A stretch of DNA of 19,841 bases, from NCBI GenBank assembly GCA_041488295.1, contig JBGPOZ010000063.1, positions 1-19,841 on the forward strand, in the 5' to 3' direction. The first letter of the stretch is position 1; every line of letters starts with the position of its first letter. A program made the position numbers and the translations under genes. Under the pieces are notes generated by a model. The model worked only from the letters and a program-made list of their open reading frames with translations. It ran no database searches and was not told where the DNA came from. This DNA comes from URHD0088 sp041488295 (GTDB taxonomy: Bacteria; Pseudomonadota; Alphaproteobacteria; ATCC43930; CGMCC-115725). Shown piece by piece: positions 1 through 6,821 of the stretch.

Positions 1-32
1 ACCGACTATCGCGCGTATAAGCGTCCGAGCAA

Positions 33-401
33 TCATTCGGGGCAGAGCGCGCCTTCAAGAGCGCTGAAGAGCGCCGTGAGGTCGAGCGGCTTCATCAGCA
101 CGACAGTCGCTCCAAACGCCGCCATGGCGCGGTTGCATACGCTGCCGCCGGCGCCGCCGCCGGTGATGCCGATCACGGGCAAGGTGGGCGCTACCTCTCT
201 CACCTTACGCACCACTTCGAGGCCGTCTACGTTCGGCATGTAAAGGTCAGTGATCACGGCGTCGAACCGCTCGGTCGCAAGCACCTCGTCGAGCGCCTTG
301 CCGGTCGGCAGGCTGCGCACCTGATAGCCGCGGCGCGCCAGCAGCGTCGTCAGGTAATCTCTGTAGTCCTTGTCGTCGTCAATCACGAGAACGTTCGGCA
401 T
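33..401 (-). CDS. CheY-like single-domain response regulator
   Basis: Stand-alone receiver (REC) domain of 122 aa with no output domain. It probably takes phosphate from a histidine kinase and acts through protein-protein contact in the cytoplasm. Visible motifs are the acidic pocket D8-D9-D10, the phospho-acceptor D52 (ITDLYMPNVDG), T80 at the end of beta-4 and K104 (LMKPLD), so all REC catalytic residues are present. The reading frame opens further upstream at 461, but the start at 401 is chosen for two reasons: the REC domain begins there (MPNVLVIDDD), and an AGGAG Shine-Dalgarno sequence lies just before it. A chemoreceptor gene ends 265 bp upstream on the same strand, which hints at a role in chemotaxis or motility signalling. 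No kinase gene is in the window. The family is certain; the partner is unknown. Confidence 0.93.
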   Translation of the reverse strand: MPNVLVIDDDKDYRDYLTTLLARRGYQVRSLPTGKALDEVLATERFDAVITDLYMPNVDGLEVVRKVREVAPTLPVIGITGGGAGGSVCNRAMAAFGATVVLMKPLDLTALFSALEGALCPE

Positions 402-584
402 GTGCGCTCCTGTCGAGGTATGCAGGGCGCAACCTAGTCCCTGTGCGCACCGCCCTGCCAACGCGCCGAAGTATTACGTGACGTGCCTGTCGTATGGGGT
501 CTGCGCGGTGGAAAGACCACGCAGTCTTGCCGCAACACTCGAAGGCGCGCACGATACCGCGTTTGTGCGCAGAGATCGGCCCGA

Positions 585-602
585 ATCGCCTGGAAAGGCG
601 AT
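585..602 (-). other. Hairpin with tetraloop between MCP and response-regulator genes
   Basis: A perfect 7-bp inverted repeat, ATCGCCT and AGGCGAT, encloses a 4-nt loop. It lies in the gap between the chemoreceptor stop codon and the receiver-protein gene. There is no T-run after it on the minus strand, so it is not a canonical intrinsic terminator. It could be an RNA-processing or stability element. Confidence 0.4.
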
Positions 603-616
603 CCGGGCCGCCTCGC

Positions 617-642
617 CCACTCGACCGGGGTAAGTCGAGTGG
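617..642 (-). terminator. Hairpin just downstream of the chemoreceptor gene
   Basis: Perfect 9-bp arms CCACTCGAC (617-625) and GTCGAGTGG (634-642) flank an 8-nt loop, about 25 nt past the chemoreceptor stop on the minus strand. The position fits a transcript 3' end. No U-tract follows, so termination would be imperfect or factor-assisted. Some read-through into the receiver gene at 401 is possible. Confidence 0.45.
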
Positions 643-666
643 ATGAGGATCGGATGATCCGAGGTT

Positions 667-2346
667 TCAGGCCGCCCGGATATTTTCGAGGAACTGCTCG
701 ACCTCGGCGCGCAGCGTCTCGGATTGCTTGCTCAGTTCGCCGGACGAGCTCAGCACTTGCGTCGCCGCGGCGCCGGTCTCGTTCGCCGCCTGGTTGACGC
801 CGGTGATGTTGCTCGAGACCTCTTGAGTTCCGCGTGCCGCCTCCTCCGTATTGCGCGAGATCTCGCGCGTTGCGGCACCCTGCTCCTCGACGGCGGAGGA
901 GATGGTGACCGAGATCTCGCTGATCTCGCAAATCGTCCGATCGATGCCTTTGATGGCGTCGACGGCATCCGTCGTCACGTGTTGCATCTCGGCGATCTTG
1001 GCGGAGATGTCTTCGGTGGCCGATGCCGTTTGCTTGGCAAGGCTTTTGACCTCTGATGCGACGACGGCGAAGCCCTTTCCGGCATCGCCAGCGCGCGCCG
1101 CCTCGATCGTGGCGTTGAGGGCGAGGAGATTGGTCTGGCTCGCGATGTCGCTGATCAGCTTGACCACCTCGCCGATCTTCTGCGCCGTCGCCGCAAGACT
1201 GTCGACGGTCTCGCGCGTCTTGGCCGCCTCGTCGACCGCCTTCGCCGCAATGCTGCTCGACTGGCTGACCTGGCGGCTGATCTCGGTGATCGACGCCGTC
1301 ATCTCTTCGGTGGCCGAGGCGACGGTTTGGACGTTCGTCGAAGCCTGCTCCGACGCCGCTGCGACAGCAGTCGCCTGACGGCTTGTTTCTTCGGCGATGG
1401 TGGCCATGCCCTCCGCCGTGGCGCGCATCTCGGTCGAGGCCGAAGAAAGCGTCTGGAGTGTGTCTTGAATGGAGCGGTCGAACGACAAGATGTAGGCATC
1501 GATCTTGTGCTGCCGCGCCTCCTTTTGCGCCTGCTCCTCGCGCTGCAGGGCGGTCAGCCGATCGGCTTCGATCATGCTGTCCTTGAAGACCTGGACGGCG
1601 GCGGCCATGTTGCCGATCTCGTCCTTGCGGCCCACTCCCTCGATGCTCACCGCCAGATCGTGCTGTGCGAGGCGCGCCATGCTGTCGGTCATGCGCAGGA
1701 CCGGACGCGAGACGCCGACAATGATCATGAATCCGGCGGCAACGCACAGCAGCACTGCCAGAGCAAGCCCGGAAATGATCCAGAGGCGAGCCGACCAATA
1801 GATCTCGTTGCCGTCGTCGGCCGCCTTCTTGCCCTCGCGCGTATTGAGGTCAATATCGGATTGCACCGCTTCTCTGAACTTTTTGAAGGCGCTGCGCATC
1901 TCGCCGGCATAGAACACCATCGCCTCGGGTTGCGACGAAATCGCTCGCAGCTTTTTGCTGAGCGCCAGATAGTCGTCCCATCCGCGCGTGATGTCGTTCG
2001 CTATGCGTCGCTCCTCGCCCTCCGTAATCGTTGGCTCGTAGTCGCGCCAATCCTTTGCCGCCTCCTCGGCGGCAGTCTTCATGAGCGCATCTTCACTGGC
2101 TTTCTGCTCCTCGGTTCCGGCAAGGACGCGGGTCGCTTCCAATTGTCGGTACCGCATCACGTTATAGGCGAAATCGCCGAGATGGCGTGTCGCTGGCAGC
2201 CAGTTGTCGCGAATCTCCGCGGCGGCGGCGTTGAGTCCGCCGAGGCGCTGGAGCGACAGCAAGCCAAGCGCCAAGGTCACGATCAGCACGACTCCAAAAG
2301 CGACAGTGACCTTTGCACTGATCGACCAATTTCCGAACGACTTCAT
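667..2346 (-). CDS. Methyl-accepting chemotaxis protein with HAMP domain
   Basis: Transmembrane chemoreceptor of 559 aa that would signal to CheA/CheW. In order: TM1 at about residues 11-31; a largely helical periplasmic ligand domain at about 35-185, of the four-helix-bundle type by its pattern; TM2 at about 188-210; HAMP at about 211-264; and a long coiled-coil signalling domain from about 300. The conserved signalling tip is clear at 391-437, with the core NLLALNATIEAARAGDAGKG and then FAVVASEVKSLA. The chain ends in FLENIRAA and lacks the C-terminal CheR-docking pentapeptide of enteric receptors, as is usual in alphaproteobacteria. An AAGGAC sequence precedes the ATG. A receiver-only protein gene follows on the same strand. 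The ligand cannot be read from sequence. Confidence 0.96.
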   Translation of the reverse strand: MKSFGNWSISAKVTVAFGVVLIVTLALGLLSLQRLGGLNAAAAEIRDNWLPATRHLGDFAYNVMRYRQLEATRVLAGTEEQKASEDALMKTAAEEAAKDWRDYEPTITEGEERRIANDITRGWDDYLALSKKLRAISSQPEAMVFYAGEMRSAFKKFREAVQSDIDLNTREGKKAADDGNEIYWSARLWIISGLALAVLLCVAAGFMIIVGVSRPVLRMTDSMARLAQHDLAVSIEGVGRKDEIGNMAAAVQVFKDSMIEADRLTALQREEQAQKEARQHKIDAYILSFDRSIQDTLQTLSSASTEMRATAEGMATIAEETSRQATAVAAASEQASTNVQTVASATEEMTASITEISRQVSQSSSIAAKAVDEAAKTRETVDSLAATAQKIGEVVKLISDIASQTNLLALNATIEAARAGDAGKGFAVVASEVKSLAKQTASATEDISAKIAEMQHVTTDAVDAIKGIDRTICEISEISVTISSAVEEQGAATREISRNTEEAARGTQEVSSNITGVNQAANETGAAATQVLSSSGELSKQSETLRAEVEQFLENIRAA

Positions 2347-3098
2347 GATGTCCTTATCCCTCTCCTGAGGCAGCGATTGCGCGCAGCTGGCTTTCCACGC
2401 GGCGCGAACTCATTGGATGACACGGCTGATTAATCGTATGTAAAAACCACCATCGGCATCGCCGTTCTTCGGTATGTGGTAGCAATGTCCGTAAGTATGG
2501 GATCGCTTTGCGCGCGCGAGCCCTGTCGCCGACCGTGGGCGAAAATCTCCGAGCGACATACCATCGCGCGGGCACCACATACTTCTGCCCTATAGAAGTG
2601 GCCGCCGATTCCGGTGACAGTGCACAAATTGATCTGTATTCCGGTGACAGTGCACAAATTGACCTTGCCGAAATGCTCTTCATCCAGACGGAAGGCAACC
2701 GTCAATCAAATGCACTGTCACCGTATTTCCGTCCACCGTATTTCCCACCGTATTTCCAATGCTTTCACGGGCACACAAATATCCGCGTGCTCGACGCCTC
2801 GCGCGTGAGTAAAGAAGGTTCAAGCCGCGACGAACGCATTGACTTGCCGGTTGGAGTTCGCGCTCCCGCTTACCAGTAATAGTGAACCTTTGGGTGCGGC
2901 ATATTCACGTCGGGGGAGCCCATGGCGTGTGAAAGCGGCCAAGCGTAGCCGTTTTGACGACCAATCCTCACCATCCCCCGGGCCGTGCTTGCCCTCGTCT
3001 CGCCACCAAACGACCTTGTGACAGCCACTCGACCGGCCCATTCATGCCCCAACGGCAGGCTACCTATGAAAGGGTAGACCATCGTTGGAGGGTTCCGG
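2347..3098. other. Gene-poor stretch containing a REP-like repeat cluster
   Basis: I find no convincing protein gene in these 752 bp. The open frames that cross it are made of repeat sequence or lack family signatures and ribosome sites. Its left end must hold the chemoreceptor promoter, but I see no clear sigma-28 or sigma-70 boxes there. At 2472-2480 and 2574-2582 there is a 9-bp inverted repeat (GTATGTGGT/ACCACATAC) separated by 93 nt. The repeat cluster at 2608-2757 is listed separately. From 2760 to 3098 I see nothing definite. Confidence 0.55.
2608..2757. repeat. REP/RAYT-type repeat cluster, probable remnant element
   Basis: Two identical 25-bp direct repeats lie at 2608-2632 and 2638-2662 (period 30), with core CCGGTGACAGTGCACAAATT. 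About 50 bp on, TGCACTGTCACC (2711-2722) is the exact reverse complement of the core GGTGACAGTGCA. It is followed by three copies of CACCGTATTTCC at 2719-2730, 2734-2745 and 2746-2757. The GGTGACAGTGCA core with an adjoining GGAAATAC motif resembles, from memory, the flanks of REP-associated tyrosine transposase (IS200-like, Y1) genes. No transposase is present between the arms, so this looks like a deletion derivative or a non-autonomous palindromic element. Confidence 0.65.
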
Positions 3099-3206
3099 AT
3101 GAGCAGCTTCAAGCGCGATTGGGAGAGTTGGTCCGACAGCGAACGGGGATGGTTTGGTTTTGTGGCGGCAAGCATGACTCTCGCGCTGCTCAGCTTGGCG
3201 GTGTAG
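3099..3206 (+). CDS. Small predicted membrane protein (35 aa)
   Basis: The short open frame encodes a protein that begins MSSFKRDWESWSDSERGW and continues as one hydrophobic helix, FGFVAASMTLALLSLAV, up to the stop codon. GGAGGG sits 7 nt before the ATG, which is good ribosome-site spacing. A charged, Trp-rich N-terminus and a single C-terminal membrane segment are typical of bacterial small membrane proteins that bind larger membrane partners. I recognise no family and infer no function. It lies 79 bp upstream of the lipoprotein gene on the same strand, so the two may share a transcript. The main doubt is its size. Conservation in relatives would settle it. Confidence 0.5.
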   Translation: MSSFKRDWESWSDSERGWFGFVAASMTLALLSLAV

Positions 3207-3285
3207 CCGTCATCCGACCTCGATGAGACGGACGCCTCCGGGCAGCGTTATCCCGGTAGGAGTTCTCTCATCCACGGAGGGCGAC

Positions 3286-3480
3286 ATGCGGTTTGCGAGA
3301 AGCGTGAGACGCTCTTTCGTTCCCGGTCTCCTCGGGTTGGCGCTCGGGGGCTGCGCGGTCTACGACGAGGCGCCGCAACCGATCAAGGATCCCCACTACA
3401 TCGCGTTTCAGCAACGGACGACTGTCGGCGATGTCCAAACCGTCCGGGTAGAGGCGTCCGACCTCCATTGGGTCCAATAG
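3286..3480 (+). CDS. Small lipoprotein (64 aa), function unknown
   Basis: The protein starts MRFARSVRRS, a strongly basic n-region, followed by the hydrophobic run FVPGLLGLAL and the lipobox L20-G21-G22-C23. It is therefore probably lipidated at C23 and anchored in the inner or outer membrane. The mature part is only 42 aa, polar, and ends VEASDLHWVQ. The ATG at 3286 is chosen over the upstream in-frame ATG at 3223 because GGAGGG lies 5 nt before it and because the signal peptide begins there. It has similar spacing and orientation to the other small genes at 3099, 3727 and 3985. No family was recognised. It could be a small envelope-stress or entericidin-like lipoprotein, but nothing in the sequence proves that. 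Confidence 0.72.
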   Translation: MRFARSVRRSFVPGLLGLALGGCAVYDEAPQPIKDPHYIAFQQRTTVGDVQTVRVEASDLHWVQ

Positions 3481-3663
3481 ACCCTGTTGGACTTGGCGGG
3501 AGCCTCGAACTCGATCAGCCATCGAGAGGCTGAGCCGTTCCTACGTGGTCGCGGGGATGGCAGGTCGGCGCCGATGTCGCTCACCCGGGAACGACGTCGA
3601 TCCCCGGCATTTCTCCGGCGATTCCATCGGATGATATTCGGATATGTGTGGTGAGCGCCTCAC

Positions 3664-3687
3664 TTATGTCGCAAAGGCCCGACATAA
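3664..3687. promoter_or_regulatory. Perfect inverted repeat upstream of the 56-aa gene
   Basis: Arms TTATGTCG (3664-3671) and CGACATAA (3680-3687) are separated by 8 nt, with the right arm ending 39 nt before the ATG at 3727. The size, symmetry and position fit a dimeric repressor or activator site. A structured 5' leader is an alternative. I do not match it to a known regulator. Confidence 0.45.
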
Positions 3688-3726
3688 CCTCCCCCAACGC
3701 TACCAAACAACACGAAGGGAGCGACG

Positions 3727-3897
3727 ATGAGATGGCTGCAAGGCGAGCCGACTCTCGATGACATGTTGTCCGACCCGACCGTCCACGCACTGATGGAGCG
3801 GGATGACGTGGACCCGAACGACCTCCGCAAATTCCTCGAGGATGTCGGCAATGCGCTCGATGAACAGGGTGTGTCGGCAACCACGCCAGTGACCTGA
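3727..3897 (+). CDS. Small acidic cytoplasmic protein (56 aa)
   Basis: The open frame begins MRWLQGEPTLDDMLSDPTVH and continues through ALMERDDVDPNDLRKFLEDV to the C-terminus ATTPVT. The strong site GAAGGGAG lies a few bases before the ATG. The protein is acidic, soluble and probably helical, with no signal peptide or membrane segment. The N-terminal pattern, a Leu-Asp-rich segment followed by short helices, reads like real protein rather than a shadow frame, and codon third positions are GC-rich like neighbouring genes. It lies between the lipoprotein gene and the PepSY-like gene, all on the plus strand, with an inverted repeat just upstream. I recognise no function. A small regulator or adaptor is possible but unproven. 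Confidence 0.62.
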   Translation: MRWLQGEPTLDDMLSDPTVHALMERDDVDPNDLRKFLEDVGNALDEQGVSATTPVT

Positions 3898-3931
3898 AAA
3901 ACCCAAGTGATTGCTCGCCTCGCTGGTGGTT

Positions 3932-3974
3932 CGCATCAGCGCAGTGGTAGACTTCCGGCGCCTTTTCTGATGCG
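3932..3974 (+). promoter_or_regulatory. 5' leader hairpin next to the ribosome site of the PepSY-like gene
   Basis: CGCATCAG (3932-3939) and CTGATGCG (3967-3974) can pair across a 27-nt loop. Two further G-U pairs would reach into the GGGAG ribosome-binding site that precedes the ATG at 3985. The fold could dampen or condition translation, but this is inferred from base pairing only. Confidence 0.35.
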
Positions 3975-3984
3975 GGAGTAGACC

Positions 3985-4221
3985 ATGCGCAAGGTGGCGG
4001 TCATCGCGACGATTTTGTTCCTCGGCGCGTCGTCGTTCGCACTCGGGCAGACGGCGACGATGTCTCCCGACGACGTGAAGAAGAAGGCGGAAGCCGCGGG
4101 GTACACGATGGTCGAGAACATCAAGCCGGCCGGCAACGGCTACACGGCGGTCGCGATGAAGGGCGGCAAGATGATCAACATCAAGATCGATAAGGACGGC
4201 AAGGTCGAGGCTGCGAAGTAG
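3985..4221 (+). CDS. Exported PepSY-like small protein (78 aa)
   Basis: The N-terminus MRKVAVIATILFLGASSFALG is a Sec signal peptide with likely cleavage near ALG-QT or shortly after, giving a periplasmic or secreted protein of about 56 residues. The mature part (MSPDDVKKKAEAAGYTMVEN, then a Gly/Lys strand region ending IDKDGKVEAAK) has the helix-then-hairpin layout of PepSY domains: a helix, a GYT/V strand, and a final D-x-x-G-x-V strand. PepSY domains bind or inhibit peptidases or sense periplasmic conditions. GGGAG lies 8 nt before the ATG. The gene ends 15 bp from the convergent oxygenase gene. The domain call is by pattern, and a generic small periplasmic protein is the alternative. Confidence 0.75.
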   Translation: MRKVAVIATILFLGASSFALGQTATMSPDDVKKKAEAAGYTMVENIKPAGNGYTAVAMKGGKMINIKIDKDGKVEAAK

Positions 4222-4236
4222 TCAGCCGCCTGCACC

Positions 4237-4914
4237 TCATACCGTAGCGATCGGGCGATCGGGGAATGCCAGCTGATCGCGGTCGCGCCAGCTGGGGTGG
4301 ACATAGTTGATCTCCATCAGCCGCCGCACGCCGTCGATCGGCCGCCGATCGAAACCGTGCCAGGTATTGGGGCCGGGAACGAAGATCACTGCTGAGTTGA
4401 ACTCCGCCGAGCTGCGGCCGATCCAGCACCGCTGATCGTCGTAGATATCAGTGCCCCAGTCCTTGGCATCGGGGCCAGTGCATAGATAGATCACCATCGA
4501 GAACAGCTTTTCCTTGATGTCGCGATGCGGCTCGAGCCAGGCGCCGTCCGTGTCCTGGATGTACTCCATGCGCAGATAGCCGCCCTCGACCGCGATGCCG
4601 CAGACGTCCTGAAAGAGCCGCGCGAGCGCCGGACGCTGCATCGCCTCGGCGAGCACGGCGCAGGCGGGAAATCGCGACTGCAGCCGCGGGGTGAAGAAGC
4701 AGCGCTTGTCGTTGTGCCGGTCGCGCACCCCGTGGCAGTCGTCGATGATGGGTGGGGCGATCGGCAGCGTGAGGATTCCGACGCACATGGGCTCGGGCAG
4801 GACGTCGTCGAGGAGCCAATGGCGGTAGGGCTTGTCGTCGCGACGCGCCTCGCCCAGCGCCTTGCCGAAATGGCGGGCGACCTCGTCGACCGCAGGCAGG
4901 GTGGGAAAGCTCAT
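4237..4914 (-). CDS. 2-oxoglutarate/Fe(II)-dependent oxygenase, second of the pair
   Basis: Predicted soluble dioxygenase of 225 aa with a double-stranded beta-helix fold. It would couple 2-oxoglutarate decarboxylation to hydroxylation or related oxidation of an unknown substrate. Iron ligands are visible as H130-x-D132 (LEPHRDIKEK) and distal H186 (PNTWHGF). R197 or R198 (GVRRLMEINYV) would hold the 2-oxoglutarate carboxylate. The N-terminal ~110 residues form a helical cap without a motif I know. The upstream extension to 5058 is rejected because it overlaps the preceding gene. The ATG at 4914 lies 23 nt past that gene's stop, with AAGGGGG about 10 nt before it. It is the last gene of the Rid-oxygenase-oxygenase operon. 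The two oxygenases are the same length but poorly alike outside the iron motif, so this is not a recent duplication. Confidence 0.86.
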   Translation of the reverse strand: MSFPTLPAVDEVARHFGKALGEARRDDKPYRHWLLDDVLPEPMCVGILTLPIAPPIIDDCHGVRDRHNDKRCFFTPRLQSRFPACAVLAEAMQRPALARLFQDVCGIAVEGGYLRMEYIQDTDGAWLEPHRDIKEKLFSMVIYLCTGPDAKDWGTDIYDDQRCWIGRSSAEFNSAVIFVPGPNTWHGFDRRPIDGVRRLMEINYVHPSWRDRDQLAFPDRPIATV

Positions 4915-4937
4915 GTGAATCGTGCCCCCTTGCCGGG

Positions 4938-5615
4938 TCAGCCGAGACGCGGCGCCCAATCGATGATCTTGCGCAGCAGCGGCACCGATTTTGCGACGGC
5001 GCTGACGCCGTGACGCCAATACTCGCTGCGCACATAGGCTTCCGAATCGACGAAGCAAAGCTGCAGGCTCATGCGCGGCCCTTTTTGCGGGAGGAAGCCG
5101 TGCCAGGAGTGATCACAGACGCGGAACATCAGCATCCGGCCGAACTCGGGCGGGAACTCGAAGGCGCTGTCGTTGCGGTCGGCGCTGCGCAGCACGCGCA
5201 GCCGGCCGCGCTCATAGGGCCATTCGCGGCTGAAGCCGAGGATGACGGTGATGATCTTGTGCTTGGAATCGGGATGTGCGTAGCCCTCGTTGTAGTGCCC
5301 GGTGGTGTTGCCCATCATCAGGATGACGGCCGGGTTGTTGCTGAGGTCGGTGTTGAATTTCTCCTCCATCAGGCGCTTGAAACGCGGGCTGAGAAGATCC
5401 TTCACGACCGTGCCGAACGCCGGTCCGTAGTTGAGATTGGGCAGGCCATAGCTGCCGCGGTCGGGGATCCTCGGCGCATCGGCCAGGATCTCCTCCTTGA
5501 AGCGCGGGGAGATCGACTGCTCGCAGAAGGCGTAGTCATAAGGGTCGTCGCGCAGCTTCGCGGCGACGATCTCGGCCTCGTCGAGCATGGCGAATTTCGG
5601 ATATGCGTCCGTCAT
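4938..5615 (-). CDS. 2-oxoglutarate/Fe(II)-dependent oxygenase, first of the pair
   Basis: Predicted non-heme iron dioxygenase of 225 aa. The iron triad is H114-x-D116 (GYAHPDSKHK) and H172 (CDHSWHGF), with R181 (KGPRMSLQL) as the 2-oxoglutarate anchor. The spacing of about 56 residues between the HxD motif and the distal His is normal for the superfamily. The segment HPDSKHKIITVILGFSREW followed by GRLRVLRS is typical of prolyl-hydroxylase-like and bacterial tailoring oxygenases. The start at 5615 (MTDAYPK) is preferred over the ATG at 5654, because the AAGGG site precedes 5615 and the 5654 start would collide with the upstream stop. It sits 39 nt after the Rid-like gene and 23 nt before the second oxygenase. 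The substrate is unknown. Small molecule, glycan and peptide all remain possible. Confidence 0.87.
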   Translation of the reverse strand: MTDAYPKFAMLDEAEIVAAKLRDDPYDYAFCEQSISPRFKEEILADAPRIPDRGSYGLPNLNYGPAFGTVVKDLLSPRFKRLMEEKFNTDLSNNPAVILMMGNTTGHYNEGYAHPDSKHKIITVILGFSREWPYERGRLRVLRSADRNDSAFEFPPEFGRMLMFRVCDHSWHGFLPQKGPRMSLQLCFVDSEAYVRSEYWRHGVSAVAKSVPLLRKIIDWAPRLG

Positions 5616-5654
5616 GATGTCAGCCCTTTCCCAAGAGGATGGCGGTTGCGGCAC

Positions 5655-6821
5655 TCAGAAGGAGGGGAGCGTCGGCGCGTCGGCGGCGGCTATGGCGATC
5701 CCCTCGACCTCGACCAGCCATTGCGGCCGGCAGACGGCGCCCTGGACGATGATCGTCGGCAGGTCGGGGAGGCGCTCGGCGAGACGACCCTCGATGCGCG
5801 CGAAATCCGTCGGGTCGCGCAGATAGACGATGAGATGCATGAGATCGGCGAGGCTCGCCCCGCCCGAGCGCAGCAACGCCTCGACATTGCCAAGGGCGTA
5901 GTCGAGCTGGCGCTGCACGTCGCCTAGATGGACGACCTGCCCGTCCTTATCGATGCTCGCCGTTCCCGAGATGAAATGATGCGCGCGGTCGGCGTAGGCG
6001 ACGCGCGTGCCGCGCTCGAAATGGACGTTGTAATCCTTGGTCGCGCACAGCCGGTCGAAGTCGTTGAGGTACGAAATCTGACGAGGGGCGAGGTCGAGGT
6101 TGGAATAGGCGTCCATCGCGACGAGGTCGTAGCGATGCGCACAGGCGCCCTCGATGCCCGTGCTGGCGATGAAATGCGTGTCGCCGGTCAAGCCGTGCTC
6201 GGCGAAGACCGCGCGGCGGCTCTCGACCATGCCCTGATAGAAGACGTCGACGTCCTTGAGGTAGATCCAGGTGCGCACGCAATTCTCGCGCAACGTCGCA
6301 CCCTCGCCCGCCAGCACGTCGACGAGATCGCCGAAGATCGCACGCGTCTGCACGGACGGCGACGCATCGCTGCCGGTCTCGCCGGCACAGAGCCCGGTCG
6401 TCCACAGATGGCGCCGGCCGTTCTTCTCGACCAAGAGATCGTTCTTTGACAGGCGCCTCTTGCCGATGGTCTCGTCGTCGGCGAGGTGATAGGCGAGGAG
6501 GGCTAGCTTGGCGCCGGGCAGCGGTGCCTGCTGAACGAGCGAGACGGCGACCGGGCTGTCCGGCGTCGCGCGGACGAGCGCGCTGTCCCGGATGGAAGCC
6601 GCCTGGTTCATCGCGTCGCTGATGAAGATGCGCCGGAAGATCGCCGTCTCATCGGCGAGGCCGAGCGCGGTGCGCGCCGCCGCGTATCGCTCCTCGATCT
6701 GCTCGATCTGCGCCGCGAGACCGAGCTCGCCTTCTGCCTCTACCGCAATGAAATGTTCCGACCCGCCGCTTGTTCCCCGAAAGCTCTTGCTGCCGATGCC
6801 GTCGGAATGATCTGCGTTCAT
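5655..6821 (-). CDS. Triple-unit YjgF/RidA-family protein
   Basis: The 388-aa protein appears to contain three YjgF-like units in one chain. Unit 1 spans about residues 20-118 (helix QIEQIEERYAAARTAL, then SPVAVSLVQQAPLPGAKLAL). Unit 2 spans about 134-245 (LWTTGLCAGETG, then VRTWIYLKDVDVFY). Unit 3 spans about 265-382 (HHFISGTASIDKDG, helix QLDYALGNVEALLRSGGASL, then LVEVEGIAIA). Ordinary RidA is a ~130-aa trimer, so this looks like a covalent pseudo-trimer. In unit 3 the arginine of the PARS motif, needed for imine hydrolysis by RidA, is replaced (PTIIVQ, 355-360), so simple enamine deaminase activity is doubtful. A chorismatase-like (FkbO/Hyg5) fold is an alternative. GAGGAGG precedes the ATG, and a perfect FNR/FixK box lies upstream. 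It heads the operon with two oxygenases. Confidence 0.85.
   Translation of the reverse strand: MNADHSDGIGSKSFRGTSGGSEHFIAVEAEGELGLAAQIEQIEERYAAARTALGLADETAIFRRIFISDAMNQAASIRDSALVRATPDSPVAVSLVQQAPLPGAKLALLAYHLADDETIGKRRLSKNDLLVEKNGRRHLWTTGLCAGETGSDASPSVQTRAIFGDLVDVLAGEGATLRENCVRTWIYLKDVDVFYQGMVESRRAVFAEHGLTGDTHFIASTGIEGACAHRYDLVAMDAYSNLDLAPRQISYLNDFDRLCATKDYNVHFERGTRVAYADRAHHFISGTASIDKDGQVVHLGDVQRQLDYALGNVEALLRSGGASLADLMHLIVYLRDPTDFARIEGRLAERLPDLPTIIVQGAVCRPQWLVEVEGIAIAAADAPTLPSF

Noticed and set aside
434..1798. Long minus-strand open frame of 454 codons overlapping the chemoreceptor
   Set aside because: It is an out-of-frame shadow rich in Arg, Gly and His, with no family signature. The chemoreceptor frame has clear domains.
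1327..2433. Plus-strand open frame of 368 codons opposite the chemoreceptor
   Set aside because: It is antisense to a well-supported gene, with composition typical of GC-rich shadow frames.
2508..2879. Plus-strand open frame of 123 codons through the repeat cluster
   Set aside because: Its protein-like repeats (SGDSAQIDL twice, PPYF twice) come directly from the DNA repeats. There is no ribosome site or family match.
3588..3592. GGAAC as a possible -35 of an alphaproteobacterial general-stress (EcfG) promoter
   Set aside because: No CGTT is found 17-18 nt downstream.
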